The position numbers were made by a program, and so were the translations under genes. A stretch of DNA of 64,000 nucleotides from contig CAVVUC010000003.1 of the NCBI GenBank assembly GCA_963751395.1, positions 682,001 through 746,000 on the forward strand, in the 5' to 3' direction. This stretch comes from CAVVUC01 sp963751395. Lineage in GTDB: Bacteria > Verrucomicrobiota > Verrucomicrobiia > Chthoniobacterales > Chthoniobacteraceae. Within the stretch, counting starts at the first letter, position 1, and every line of letters begins with the position of its first letter. Under the pieces are notes generated by a model. The model was given only the letters and a program-made list of their open reading frames with translations. It was not told the origin of the DNA and did no database searches. Positions 37,479 through 48,978 of this stretch are shown piece by piece.

Positions 37479-40285
37479 CTATTCTTTGTTCCCTTCGCGC
37501 AACAGCTTCACCGGACCGATCAGGCCGGACTTGAGCAGCGGCGTATCGGACTTGAATGGCTGCCATGTGCTGTAGGTGAAGCGCCCGGATTCGGGCAGGC
37601 CGGCATCCCCGATCATGCGGTTCGGCCAGAGGTTGACGACGCTGATTTCAAGCGCGTTGTCTCCGGGTTTGACGGCATCCGTGATGTCCACGCGGAAGGG
37701 CGGCTTCCACAGGATGCCGAGGTCTTTGCCGTTGAGTGTGACATGCGCCATCACCTTCACGTCGCCGAGGTCGAGATAAAGAGGCCGGCCTTTGGCAATC
37801 GACCCGGCGGGCGCGGCGAAGGTCTTGAGATAAGTCGCCGTTCCGGAGAAATGTTTCACGCCCTCGTCAGTCAAGTCGCTCCAAGAGATCAGCGGGTCGA
37901 GCGTGACTTTTTCCGGCGCGCCCCATTTTGGCGGGAAGCGCAGTTCCCACGGGCCGGTGATTTCGGCGAAGGCATTCAGCTCCGGGAAATTCTTCGCGGC
38001 CGTTGTTTGCGGCTGACCGGGTTTGCGAAAGACGATGAAGCAACTTTCCGCTGGCTCGAAGCGCAGCGGCACGATGGTTCGCCCGCCGGCGGTTTGTAAA
38101 AACTCCGGCAATGCCCGGATCACGCCGCTCTCCGGCTCCCACTGCTCCGGCTGCTTTCCCGTTATGCGGAAGCTGCACGCGGTTTCCCGCGCGAGCACGG
38201 AAGGGTTCGCCACAAAGTAAATGTCGGCGTCGGCGGTGCGCCGGTGAATCCAGTTCAAACTCGCGTCAGCCGTGAAGTCCGGGGCGGTGTCGAGCTTTTG
38301 CAGAATGGCTTCGAGCGGCTCGCCGCAGAAGACACGGCCTTTGCCGAATGTGTTTTCCGTCGCCGTTTTCCCATCGCATTTACCCCAAATTTCATCGGCG
38401 AGTTTTTTTACCCCGGCATCGCAGTGCGGATAATCGGCAAGGCTCGGCGAAGCCGTCGGGCGCATCCCGATGACGGTTGCGCCCGCCTTCACGAGTTGGC
38501 CGATTTTTTTTACAAGCCCTGGAGTCATCGCCTTTTGCTCGGGCAAGACGAGAGCGCGGTAACTCATGCCGTCGGGAAGAACCAGGCGTCCCTCCTTCAC
38601 GGAACAACGCGCGACGAGTGCCTCGGCGCTGATTTCATCGTAGCGCCAGCCCTCGGGCGGAGGGGCTGCCGGCTTGAAATACGATTGGTTCGGCACTTGC
38701 GGGCGAAGGTAGAGCAGATCCGCGACGAACAAACCCTGCCGCAGCATGAACTGGCAGCGCGCGAGATATTCGTGCCACGGCTTGCTGAATTCCCACCACG
38801 TATTCGTGCGCTCGTAGTGCAGTCCCCACGGCCCCATCGTGACGCCGGGCGCGCGGTCGAGATACGGCTGGTGCGCGTAGCGATGGAACACGAAACGGTT
38901 CACGCCTTGCGCGAATTCATAGTCGCCGAGCCACTTGATCGTGGCCGGGTGCTGCCCCCAAAGTTCGCTGTCGTCTGCGGTGAACGCCTCCGCTCCGACA
39001 ATCGGTTTTCCGAACACATGCGCCACGGAGGCCATCTCCGCGCCTTTGTCCAGCGTCTCGCGCCAGCCCCAGCGCGTTGTTGTCCAGAATTCCGTCATCG
39101 GTTCATCGGCGGCGGCGGTGTAGGTCGCCTCGTCGCCGAACGGCAGGTTGTAGCCTTCGAGCGAAAAGCGGAGTCCGTTTTCGTGGGCGAGTTGCGCGAT
39201 GCGTCCGGTGTAATTCTCCGCGAGCAGTTCGGAGATCGTCTGGTAGAAATCCCAGCGAAACCTGTCGGCAAGCGCCTTTCCGCCGACGTTGCACAAAAAG
39301 CGCGTCCCATTTTTCCCGTTCACTTTCTCCGTCGCCGTCGCCGTGACGCACGGTAAAAACGGCAGCGGATCGTAGCCGCGCCGTTTCCGAAATTCCTCAC
39401 GCAACTTCGGCGTCCAGTTCTGCGAGCCAACTTCCCAGCTATCAATGTGCGTCGTCGCGAGCGACTTGCCCGCGAGCGGCCCGACATCGGCGATGAGCTT
39501 TTTCATCATGCCCGCGAAATGCACATCCATTGCTGCGGCGCTGAGCTTGTCACATTCGAGGCCGTTGCCGCCGACGACTGGCGGACGCGTGCTCGATCCG
39601 GTGCTCGTGTGGCCGATGCGCTGGACCGTCCACTTTCCATCCGGCACATCCCACGCGAGGTGTCCGTCCGCATTCATCTTCGCAGTGAGGTCGATGACCT
39701 TCTCGCGCTCGACTTCGCCATTTTCCATTTCGGGAAAGCAAGCACCGCGATGTCGCGGTAGAAGTCCTCGTAAGCAACAATACTGTCGTGTGCATCGCGG
39801 GGACGCGCTTCCTGTTTGGTAACGGGCTTTGACAGCACCGCATCGAAATGCAGCGGCCCCGCGATGCTCGTGCCGCTCGTGACGAGCTTCTGCATCGAGA
39901 GTTCCGGCGTGATCCACGGCCCGCTGCTGCCGCACCAGCCGGGGGCGTTGGTCATGTTGATCTCAAGACCGAGCCGCGCTGCTTCCTGGACGGCAAACTT
40001 GAAAAGCCCGCGCCACTCGTCGCCCATGAACGTGGCCTTGCCGGCGGGCGGCGCGAATTTTTGCACGACATCCATGATGAGGCAGCCGCCGATGCCGACT
40101 CGCTGCATCGCTTCAAGATCAGCGCTGATTCCTTCCTTCGTCACGTTGCCGTTGTTCCAAAACCAATACACCCACGGTCTGGCCGAGTCGGGCGGATGGA
40201 CGAAGCTTTGCTCCAACTCTTCCGCGCGAGCCAAGCCTGCAACCAACAAAAGCAATCCTGTTAGCAAGCAGACGAGCTTTTTCAT
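37479..40285 (-). CDS. GH106 alpha-L-rhamnosidase (one frame break)
   Basis: The start MKKLVCLLTGLLLLVAGLA is a signal peptide; PPDSARPWVYWFWNNGNVTK, ISADLEAMQRVGIGGCLIMD and INMTNAPGWCGSSGPWI are typical of GH106. The second frame continues from ~39,730 to the stop at 37479 with DSWEVGSQNWTPKLREEFRK, EPMTEFWTT, GKPIVGAEAFTADDSELWGQ and a C-terminal beta-sandwich (RPLYLDLGDVKVMAHVTLNG, PNRMIGDAGLPESG). About 935 codons, normal for the family. These enzymes release L-rhamnose from rhamnogalacturonan oligomers. A good Shine-Dalgarno (gaggtga) lies 8-9 bases before ATG 40285, and the lyase gene ends 57 bases upstream, so both are likely co-transcribed. Confidence 0.85.
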
Positions 40286-40342
40286 TTTGCAATCACCTCA
40301 TTCACCCGCTCGATATGCTTCATTCCGAGGAGGATGTCACGA

Positions 40343-43300
40343 TCAAGGACTGACCTGGACGCGATAGAACCGTTTCGGTCCGGCAGCTCCACCGGTGTCC
40401 GTGAAATTAAGGATCGAGTCATTGCCTTCCTGCGCTGCGCCTATGTTCGTCCAAATCGGCGCAGTCAGAGAGTCGGCGCGCTGGAGTTGATAGGTGTGTT
40501 CGAAGTAGGACTGTATGCTAACACTGAAGTTGCTGCCTGAAATGGCGGCCTGTTGAACTGACACATCACTCGAATCGAGCACTGTGCCGTTGTTAACGAA
40601 ATTGGGCGGCAACGTGGACTGGCTGTTGATTAGATCTAGCACGCCGTTGTTGATAAAGTTGCCGGTCAAGGCAAGGGTGGGCGAACCGGAGATTTTGAAG
40701 GTGCCGTTGTTAGTGATCGAGCCCGCAACCGAAAGGGAACCGTGTGCAAGATAAAGCACGGCGCCTTCTGAAATGGCAAGGGAAGGAGTGCCGGCAAGGG
40801 TGCCGGTAATTTTCAAGACGCCTTCGAGGACATTGGTCGCGCCGGTGTAGTTACACGAACCGGAAAGGGTCTGCGTTCCCGTGCCGACCTTTGTTACGGC
40901 GGAGTTGCCCGTGATGTTGCCTGCGAATAAGGTGTCGATTCCGATGTCACCTATGGAGTATGTCACCTTGCCGGCGTTGCCACCACCTAGCGTTGCACTC
41001 GTGCCCCCGGTAAGAGCGCCGAGGTTCATTGTGTTACCTCCCGAATTGGTTTGAGGCAAAAATGTGATGGTCGTGCCAGTGCTGCCAAAGTCCCATGCCG
41101 CACTTGCCGAACCCGATGCTCCTCCATTAATCAAATAGTAGCGGACGCCTCCGCCAGCAAGTGCGCCAATGATATTCACTTGTCCCGTGAAGTTGTCGAA
41201 GTGCGTGTAGAGATCGTCACGAGAACCGCCAAGATTGCTGGCCATGTAGAGATTCAGCGTTCCTGAGCCTTCCACACTTGATGCGGTCCACAGGGTTCTG
41301 TTGCTAAAAACAATGTTGCCCACCTTGCCCGGTCCAACATAGACGGGATTGGCCAGGACTGACGCGCTCGGGTCGCCGGTGACATTCACGACGGTCGCGT
41401 TATTGAAAGACAGAGTGCCGGTCCCAAGCATCGTGGCATAGCTCGGGCCGTTCAGCTTGAGTGTCACACCATCGAGATTCACGCCGGAACCTAATGCAGT
41501 CGTGGCTGTGAGGGTAATCGCTCCAACGCCGTTGATGTTTACCGGACTGGAGCCAGAGAGAACCGTGCCGATGTTCGCATTTACGTTAGCTGTTACAGCG
41601 GGCGTCGATCCTGTGAGCGTCAAAGTGCCGCTGGAAAGGGTATAGGTGCCGCTGTCAGGAGCATTGAAAACAAGGCCGCCGGCAGTAACGGCTCCGACGG
41701 CCATGGTTCCTGCCGCGCCGTTGCTATTTCCGAAAACGGCTGAGTAGCCATTGCTATTACTCCACGCGGCATCGACGCTGCCATTGCTCCACTGGGCGCT
41801 GGTTGTATTCCAGGTTCCTCCCCCATCCACCGGGTTCGTGGGACTAGCCCCAAGTTTGTCCCATGTGCGCATTACCGTCGCCCCAACGGGTGTCGTGGCG
41901 CTTACTTCTACAGAACTGGCCCCTTCCCCACCCGCGTTAACTGCCGAGACGACATAGTAAAAGGTCGTGTTGCCGGTTAATCCGGTGTTCGCAAATGTCG
42001 TCACGGCAAGATTACTTGCGACGAGCGTATAAGGCCCGCCCGCAACTGCCGAGCGATACACGTTATATGCGGTTGCGCCTGCGGAAGCCGTCCAGTTAAG
42101 AACAATCTGCCCCGCACTTCCAGTAGCTGTCACATCCAGTGGGGCAACCGGAACCGTTGCGACCGGTGTGGCGCTGGCTTGTATGGAGTTAGGGCCGGTG
42201 CCATTGGCATTGGAGGAAGCTACGACATAAAAGTAAGTGCTCTCATTGACCAGACCGTTGTTTGTATAGGAGGCTCCGGGGCTTGTGCCAATCGTGGTGT
42301 ATGGGCCGCCTGTGACACTGCCTCGACGAATCGCATAACCCGTTGCGCCCGCAACCGGATTCCAACTGAGCGTGACCTGAGTGTTGCCCGGCTCTGCCAC
42401 CAGGCCGGTGGGCGCGGCCAGAGGAGTTGTGGCACTGACCTCGGTGGTGTTACCACTGACCCCGCCGGCATTAACCGCAGAGATCACATAGTAATAGGTT
42501 GTGTTATCCGCCTTGCCACCATCTGAATAAGTCAACGTCGTGACGCTGTTGACATAGCTGTAAGGCCCGCCCGGCGCAGTCGCCACCTGGATGATATAAC
42601 CAATGGCGCCGGGGACTGCCGACCAGCTTAACGTAACTTTCTTCGCGCCCGGAGTGGCAGTGACATCGGCTGGAGGCGCGGCTGGCGCGGCCGCAGACGG
42701 CTTTGCAACGACCGCCGTCGAACTGCCACTTGTTCCCGCCGAGTTGGTGGCCAGCACCACATAGGCATACTTGGTTCCATTAGTCACCGAGCCATCAGTG
42801 AAAGTCGTCCCCGTGACCGAGTTGCTGAGTGTGATGGTGGAAAGAATCGTGCTCGTGCTGCTTAAGGCGGGTGTGGGTGAATAGTTCGGGATTTTGTCCA
42901 CAACGGTGGAACGCTTGACGGTGTAGTAGTTCGCCCCGCTGGATGCGTTCCAAGTGACGGCAACACTTCCGTTGCTCCCGGTCGCGGTGACGCCGGAAGG
43001 CGTTGCCGGCGCAGAAGTTGAAGCACCTGACAATGGGGCGACACCGGTGCTTTGCGGGGAACTGCACTTGTGCCAGCCGGGTTGACCGACTGCACCACGT
43101 AGTAATAGGTCGTGCCGTTAGTGGCTGTGGAATCGAGATAAGTGGCGTTGGTCGGGCCGCTGCCGCTTACCGGGCCAATGACCGCGCTTGTCCCGCTGGC
43201 CAGGGGAGTGTAGTTGGAGCCTGATGTGATCGAGCGCAGAACATTGTAGCTGGTCGCTCCGGGCTGGACTGGCCAGCTCAGAAGGACGCGGTTGTTACCG

Positions 43301-45477
43301 GCATAGGCGGCGACGCTTGAAGGGGCGGGCGGAATGTAGCCAGGAAGTTCCAGGCGCACGTAGTCATACATGATGTGATTGGCGAAGTAGCCGCCTTTCC
43401 TCATGTTAATGGTGATCGTATTCGTTCCCGCGTGGAGAAGGGTGCCGGGGAACGTCAGGCGTTCATCGGAAAACACGGCGCTGATTCCCTCGCGAACGGT
43501 CGTGTCGCTGCCGTTATTTGCGGGGCTAAATCCATTCACACTATTCCCAGAAGGGACGGAGGTGACACCCGACGTGCTGCCAAGGTTGCTGCCGTTCACT
43601 CTCACGATGGTCGGGCCGTAGTATGCCGACGAGAGGCCAAGATAAATCGAGCCCTGCACTCCATTCGCGGGTGCCGAGGGGAGGTTAAATGTGATCGTGG
43701 ACGTTGAACCGTTCCAGTTGCCGGCGGCATCCAAAACCACTGGCTGTGTGAAGTTCCAGTCCGTGGCCCACCGGCTTTGCCCCACCACGTAGTTAGGTCC
43801 ATTCGGAAAGTCGAAAGGGTATTCCAGGAACTTGGTCCAGATCGGACTCGGCGCGGAAGGGCTTGGCCCCATGTCCCCCACCCACCAGTCGTCCCCGTGC
43901 CGGAACTTCCGCGAAGTGCGATCCGGGTAGCCGATTTCAAAAACCGTCGGACCAACACGCGTTGGAATCCAGGTCACGTTGCCCAGACTCGTCGTTCCTC
44001 CACCGGTAACCGTGACGCTGAATGGGGTGGCGGGAAGGTTATACAGTAACGTCGGGTTGCCACCCGTTTGGCTTTGCGACATGAAGGTTCCGGCCGCTCC
44101 CGGACCGAAGGCATACAATGTGTAGTTGGCGCCTGCTATAACATCCGGGATGGTAAAGTTTCCACTGCCGTCTGTCTTTATCCAATACTGGTAGGGCTTA
44201 TACCACTGTTGAAAGTCGTATGTCTTTGTAGTCGTGGAAGGCTGTTGTATAACACCCACCCAGAGATTGGCGGCCGAGGCATTGGGGTTGTAGGAATCAT
44301 TTATGACCATCCTGCCCGTAACAGTGCCGCGCTGCGCGGCCTGGACGTAGCTGGCATCATAGGTGGGGTTGTTAAACCAACTGTAAGGCCATGCGGTGGC
44401 TTCGGCGGCGGCTTGGGCCACGGCGTCATTGTAAAGGGACTGGGATGCCTGCACGGGATCAGTGATCGATGTTGGAGATGTTATTGATATAAACAAAGAA
44501 CGGACCCTGCACCCTTGTCCATTCCTCGTCCGCCGCCCAGTTGCTGTCGGCCCCCATGTAGTAGTGCCCTCCGTTAAGCATGTTCACCATCGGTGCGTCC
44601 ATCAACTCGGGCTTTAGCGGCCCGCCGTTATAGTATTCCGCGCTGGCGAGGGCATACCAGATGCCTATGTTTGTGCCGGAGTTGACCCCGGCGGCGGCGT
44701 TGTTGACGCTGCTCCAGCCCCAGGCCCTCTCTTCACCCCAATACGCGCAGAATTTGTATTTGTCGTCATAGGTTCCTGCAAGGATCCCGGAAGTAACCAG
44801 GGCGCACTCCTGCGGGGCGCTGAACGCAGGGACGCTAGTGGCTCCTATGCCGGTTTCCCTCTGGAGGGTGTTATTGACGCTCATCCAGTTGAAGTCAGGA
44901 GCCATGTAGATGTTCGTCCGCATTTCCCCGAGCCCCGTTGCAATGTTCCCGGCATGATGCTTCATCGTCAGCGTCACGTAAAAGCCCGGAGAGCCGCGCA
45001 GCATCGAGAAGTTCACCTGAAGGTCGCCCACCTGCGAGGTGCCCGTCGCGATGCAGGTGAGGACGATCTCCGCGTAGTTGCCGCCGTTTGTCGCGGGATC
45101 GGCCGCGACCGCGTAAGTCCATGTGCCGCCGTTGCCGTATCCGCCGAACTCCCAATACAACTTGCCTCCGTTTTCCCCCCCGCGAGCAACTGTTTGGTCG
45201 TTTTCCCGCTGCCATTGTTATAGGTGTAGTTGATCTGATTGATCTCTGCGCCGGCCTTGGTGCATAGGATCGAGACGATGCCGTTGCTTAGCGTCGCCGT
45301 GGTGCTTGTGCTGGCCAGCGTGACATTTGCCGTCGTGCCGCTGACGATTCCGCCGGGGACGTTCGCTTTGAGCAAAACCGCTCCGCCGCCAAAACAAATG
45401 CAGAAAGCGAGCAGGCCAAACGCCTTCTTTAAGAGCAGAACGCCATAAGGGACGCCGCAGGGGTGGAGATTCATCAT
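40343..45477 (-). CDS. PL4 rhamnogalacturonan lyase fused to FN3 and PATR modules (frame broken)
   Basis: From ATG 45477 (a second ATG follows at once) a signal peptide precedes NVPGGIVSGTTANVTLA. The PL4 catalytic domain reads MYWEFGGYGNGGTWTYAVA, GLGEMRTNIYMAPDFNWMSV and GHYYMGADSNWAADEEWTRV. The FN3-like domain II (GTVTGRMVINDSYNPNAS) and the carbohydrate-binding domain III (VFEIGYPDRTSRKFRHGDDW, FDFPNGPNYVVGQSRWATDW) follow. Then come about five fibronectin-III repeats (each with a VTLSWNPVAGATGY-type strand), then PATR beta-strand repeats, and a tail ending YRVQVSP. Breaks are near 45,170, 44,460 and 43,050. Total ~1710 codons. PL4 enzymes cleave the Rha-GalA backbone of rhamnogalacturonan-I by beta-elimination. 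The extra modules suggest cell-surface display. Confidence 0.85.
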
Positions 45478-45671
45478 GGCAAGTCTGGTGTGTTCAAACA
45501 ATCTAGGGAAAACGATGGAGGGCAAAGAATCTACAGCTTCAAGGATAGCGTTACATCATTTTGCAGGAATGCGAAAACTTAGCACTTCATCGCCCATAAA
45601 TTTCCGCCATGAAGGTTTCACAGTGATTCTTGGAATCCAGCGGATGGCCCAAAATCGTAAGGATTTGCCAA

Positions 45672-46157
45672 ATGGCCATTCACTCCTTGAGCAGAACCCA
45701 GACGGTGCGCGCGACTTTAACCGATTGCTGGGCGTTCTTTTCCGACCCACGAAACCTCGCAAAGATCACTCCGCCGGAACTCGATTTTCGCATTCGCTCC
45801 GAACTGCCCGGCGAGATTTATCCGGGATTGATGATCGCCTACCGCGTGCGTCCGCTGCTCGGCATTCCCGTGAACTGGCTGACGGAGATCACGCACGTCG
45901 ATGCGCCGCATCGCTTCGTGGATGAACAGCGCGTCGGGCCGTATCGCATCTGGCATCACGAGCATTTCTTTAAGGCTCTCAACGGCGGGCGAGTCGAGAT
46001 TCGCGATGTCGTCCATTACGTGCTGCCGTTCGGGTGGCTCGGCGACTTCGCCCAGCCGCTGATTGTCCGGCGCGAACTGGAGAAGATTTTCGCGTATCGC
46101 GAAAAAGCGGTCGCGGAGATTTTCAACGATGAGGCGGCTTGTCTCCAGCCGGTCTGA
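45672..46157 (+). CDS. SRPBCC/START-like ligand-binding protein
   Basis: The protein is intact at 161 residues from ATG 45672, preceded by an aagga box. The pattern CWAFFSDPRNLAKITPPELD, YRVRPLLGIPVNWLTEITHV and FVDEQRVGPYRIWHHEHFFK is that of the polyketide-cyclase/START superfamily of small helix-grip proteins, often annotated as CDP-paratose epimerase-associated or SRPBCC. The ligand is unknown. The 3' end overlaps the GH35 gene end by 35 bases in convergent orientation. It stands apart in function from the surrounding pectin genes. Confidence 0.8.
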   Translation: MAIHSLSRTQTVRATLTDCWAFFSDPRNLAKITPPELDFRIRSELPGEIYPGLMIAYRVRPLLGIPVNWLTEITHVDAPHRFVDEQRVGPYRIWHHEHFFKALNGGRVEIRDVVHYVLPFGWLGDFAQPLIVRRELEKIFAYREKAVAEIFNDEAACLQPV

Positions 46158-48585
46158 CGCTGATCTCGTATTCGACCTCCGCAGTGACGTCGCGAACGCC
46201 GACTGCCTGACCACTCTCGTCGAATGCAGGCAGGCCATCTTTTGGGATGTAAACCGGAGCGTCTTTTCGCAGGGGCAGAATTTTTAGCGTGATTCCCTTT
46301 TCCAAAACATCGGGCGCGAAACGCTTGAGGCCGATCTCCCAAGTGCGTCCGAAATAAAAGTCATCGTCGATGAGGCGGTCGCCGATGTAAGCGCGGGCGA
46401 CATCGCCGTCGTAGTTGATGCGGACATAGGTTTCGTGTGCGCCGTCGAGTGCGTCTTTCGGCACGGTGATCTGCCAGACCTCTGCGCCGCCGAAGTCAGC
46501 GTCCTCGGGCTGAATCGCGCCGCCTTTTGAATCCAATTTCACCGGCTGCGGGGCCCTGCAGGTTTGATGCGCTTGAATTCGACGGCGATTTTTCTCGGCA
46601 ACACGGGCGCGCTGAAGCGGGTGAAGATGCCCTCGGTCTCGCCTTTGAGCGTGAGCGGGATTGCAGGCGCGGGATAAACGGCGAACGAAAGCGCGGATGC
46701 ATCGCGGTTCTGCATCCGCACGGTGTCGCCGTCGAAAGTCAGTCCGGCGTTCGAGATGAATATCCGATCCTCGCCCCAGATGCGCGCCTTGTGGCAGTGG
46801 CGTGCTTGTTCCTGCGTGAGGGTGAGGATGTCCACGTTCGCATCGTTCCGCGCGGTTAAACGGAAGCAAAATCGGCTCTTCAAGTCCTGCTCCCTCTTAA
46901 CCCCGGGCCTCCAGACAATTTGTCGATCGCCAACTGACTCGATGTGATTCCTTCGCCGTATCCCTTCTGTGTTTTCGCGTCGAAAACAATACGCTTCGTC
47001 AATTCCGTCCATTGCGAAAAAGACAAACGTATTTCCGATGCGGCAGAGAGGTTGCGCGGTCGCGTATTTCAGCCGGGCGCCACCCAAGTCCATGTTGAAT
47101 GGCCAGATCGCGTAAGTATTTTTCGGAATGCGATCGGCTTGCTCGGAATAGTCAGCGTCTCGTCCTTCAACTTCAGCTGAAGCTGCACGTCGTTCTTCTC
47201 CGGCAGCGATTCCATGCGCTGGTAGTTGTTGATGAAAATGAACCCGCTCGTTCCGTCCGAGCGCACCGACCAGCGCAGCGTGTCACTGTCGTCCAGATTT
47301 TCCGGCAACTGCGCCGGAAGCGTCGCGGGCATCGTCGCGAGAGTCGCGCCGAAATCGTGGAGGAACAGGTGCAGCACGCGAAGCGCGTCGTAGGATTCGC
47401 GGCGCTGACCGTATTGCCCGAGCGGGGCCTGGAAGTCGTAGTTGATCGCGGGAAGATCGTTCGGGTAATGCGTCGCCTTCGACTCGGTGAGGGTCGAGAG
47501 TTTGCCCATCGGATTCGCGCCGCCGTGATACATGTAGTAGCCGGGCAGGTTGCTGCCGCTGCCGATCTTCACCATCGCTAGCGCACCGATGTCGTCGCCC
47601 GCGATCACAGGGCGTCGCGTGTAGGAGACCTGCATGCCGCCGCCGGTCTCGCACGTCGCGAAAGGATTTCGCGCAACGGTTTTTGTAGCGTCGCCGCCGC
47701 CCTGCGTTTTGATGAGGTCGAGTCCGATCGTCGTGTCGTCGCGATCGAGATGAAATTGATACTGCCGCCGCGAGCGGCGATCCCAGTTCGGTCACGTCCC
47801 TGATCCAAAACGCATCGGGGTACCCGCCGGACATCGGCAGCACTTCGTCCACGGGCACCTGCGCATTCATCCAGCCGGTCATCGTGTAAAGCGGCACGTC
47901 GATGCCGAGTTCGCGCGCGAGATTTTTCAACGTCAGGATGTGTGCGGCGTCGTTGGTGAGTTCGTTCTCCAGTTGCACGCCGATCACCGTGCCGCCGTCT
48001 TTCCAGAGCAGGCCGTGAAGTTGTTTTTCGATCTGCGAATAAAGCTCGCGCACACAGGTCATGTAAGGCTCGGCGTTCTTGCGCACGTCCTTGCCGCACT
48101 TTTTCAAAAGCCAGTCGGGCAGGCCACCGTTGCGCACTTCGCCGTGCGCCCACGGCCCGAGTCGCGGGAAACGATGCAGCCCGTGTTTTGCGCAGAGCTG
48201 CGCGAATGCCCGCAGATCCTTGTCGCCGGACCAATCCCATTGCCCTTCGCTCCTCCTCGTGATGAATCCAAAAAATGTAAGTGCTCACGATGTCGATGCC
48301 GCCCGCCTTCATTTTCAAAATCTCCTCCTCCCACTGCGCGCGCGGATAGCGCGAAAAATGAAACTCGCCCATCACCGGCAGCCACGGTTTTCCGTCGAGC
48401 GTAAGATGGCGGTTGTTGACGTTGATCTCGACTCCGCGCGGATTCGTGCCGCCCATTTTGAGATGCCCTGACATCACCGGCGGAACGGGCTTGGTGAGGT
48501 CGATGCTCAGCGATTGCATTGGCTCGCTGAGAGCAATTGCACATAGCGAAGTAGCGAGGGCGAAGCAAAGGAGAAAGTTCTTCAC
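46123..48585 (-). CDS. GH35 beta-galactosidase (frame broken)
   Basis: From GTG 48585 a signal peptide (FLLCFALATSLCAIALS) precedes LPVMGEFHFSRYPRAQWEEE and GIDIVSTYIFWIHHEE, the family start. Later frames read GPWAHGEVRNGGLPDWLLKK, the acid/base region TVIGVQLENELTND and PGYYMYHGGANPMGK. The C-terminal part continues from ~47,090 to 46123 with beta-sandwich text (HETYVRINYDGDVARAYIGD, DDFYFGRTWEIGLKRFAP). Breaks fall near 48,240, 47,780, 47,650, 47,090 and 46,560. GH35 enzymes remove terminal beta-galactose; galactan side chains of rhamnogalacturonan-I are the likely source here. Confidence 0.85.
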
Positions 48586-48648
48586 GAGAGAAATGTGTTT
48601 TATGGGATGGAATGAGTCGGTGCGTTGTCTGTGGACAATAGTTGAAAC

Positions 48649-48664
48649 CCGGTTGTTGAACCGG
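48649..48664. promoter_or_regulatory. Operator-like palindrome upstream of GH35
   Basis: ccggttgttgaaccgg forms a perfect 6-4-6 inverted repeat ~65-80 bases before the GH35 start. It could be a regulator site or a short hairpin. No matching copy was found by eye before the other locus genes. Confidence 0.3.
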
Positions 48665-48806
48665 CAAAAAATTACACTGGCAGGTGTCCTTCACGTCCGG
48701 CCGGCGGCAGACTTTGATCGCTTCTAGTTCCAAGGCTGCGAACGATTTCACGTTCATCTTTCACAGCGCCGACATTCAAATCACCGTGATCTCCGTGGCG
48801 GCCTGC

Positions 48807-48938
48807 TCATCGTTTCTTCGGCGGGAGTTCGACTGCGTAAGCCTGAGCGGTGCCATGAAGCGTCGCGGTGAAGATTACCCAGCGATTGTCTGGCGAAATG
48901 TGGGGGTTGGGCTCCACGGCATAGTCGTTAGCTCCCAT
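48807..48938 (-). pseudogene. Beta-propeller tail, possibly oligogalacturonide lyase
   Basis: Forty-three codons from ATG 48938 read NDYAVEPNPHISPDNRWVIF and TATLHGTAQAYAVELPPKKR and end at a stop. This is the last blade of TolB-like propellers; EPNxHxSPDxxWVIF is close to the end of oligogalacturonide lyases (PL22). In-frame stops lie directly upstream and no further blades exist. It sits between GH42 and GH35 and would fit a pectin locus that lost a gene. Confidence 0.5.
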
Positions 48939-48978
48939 GTTAACTTCGAACTATCAACGTATTTGGGCCGTCAGGCTT

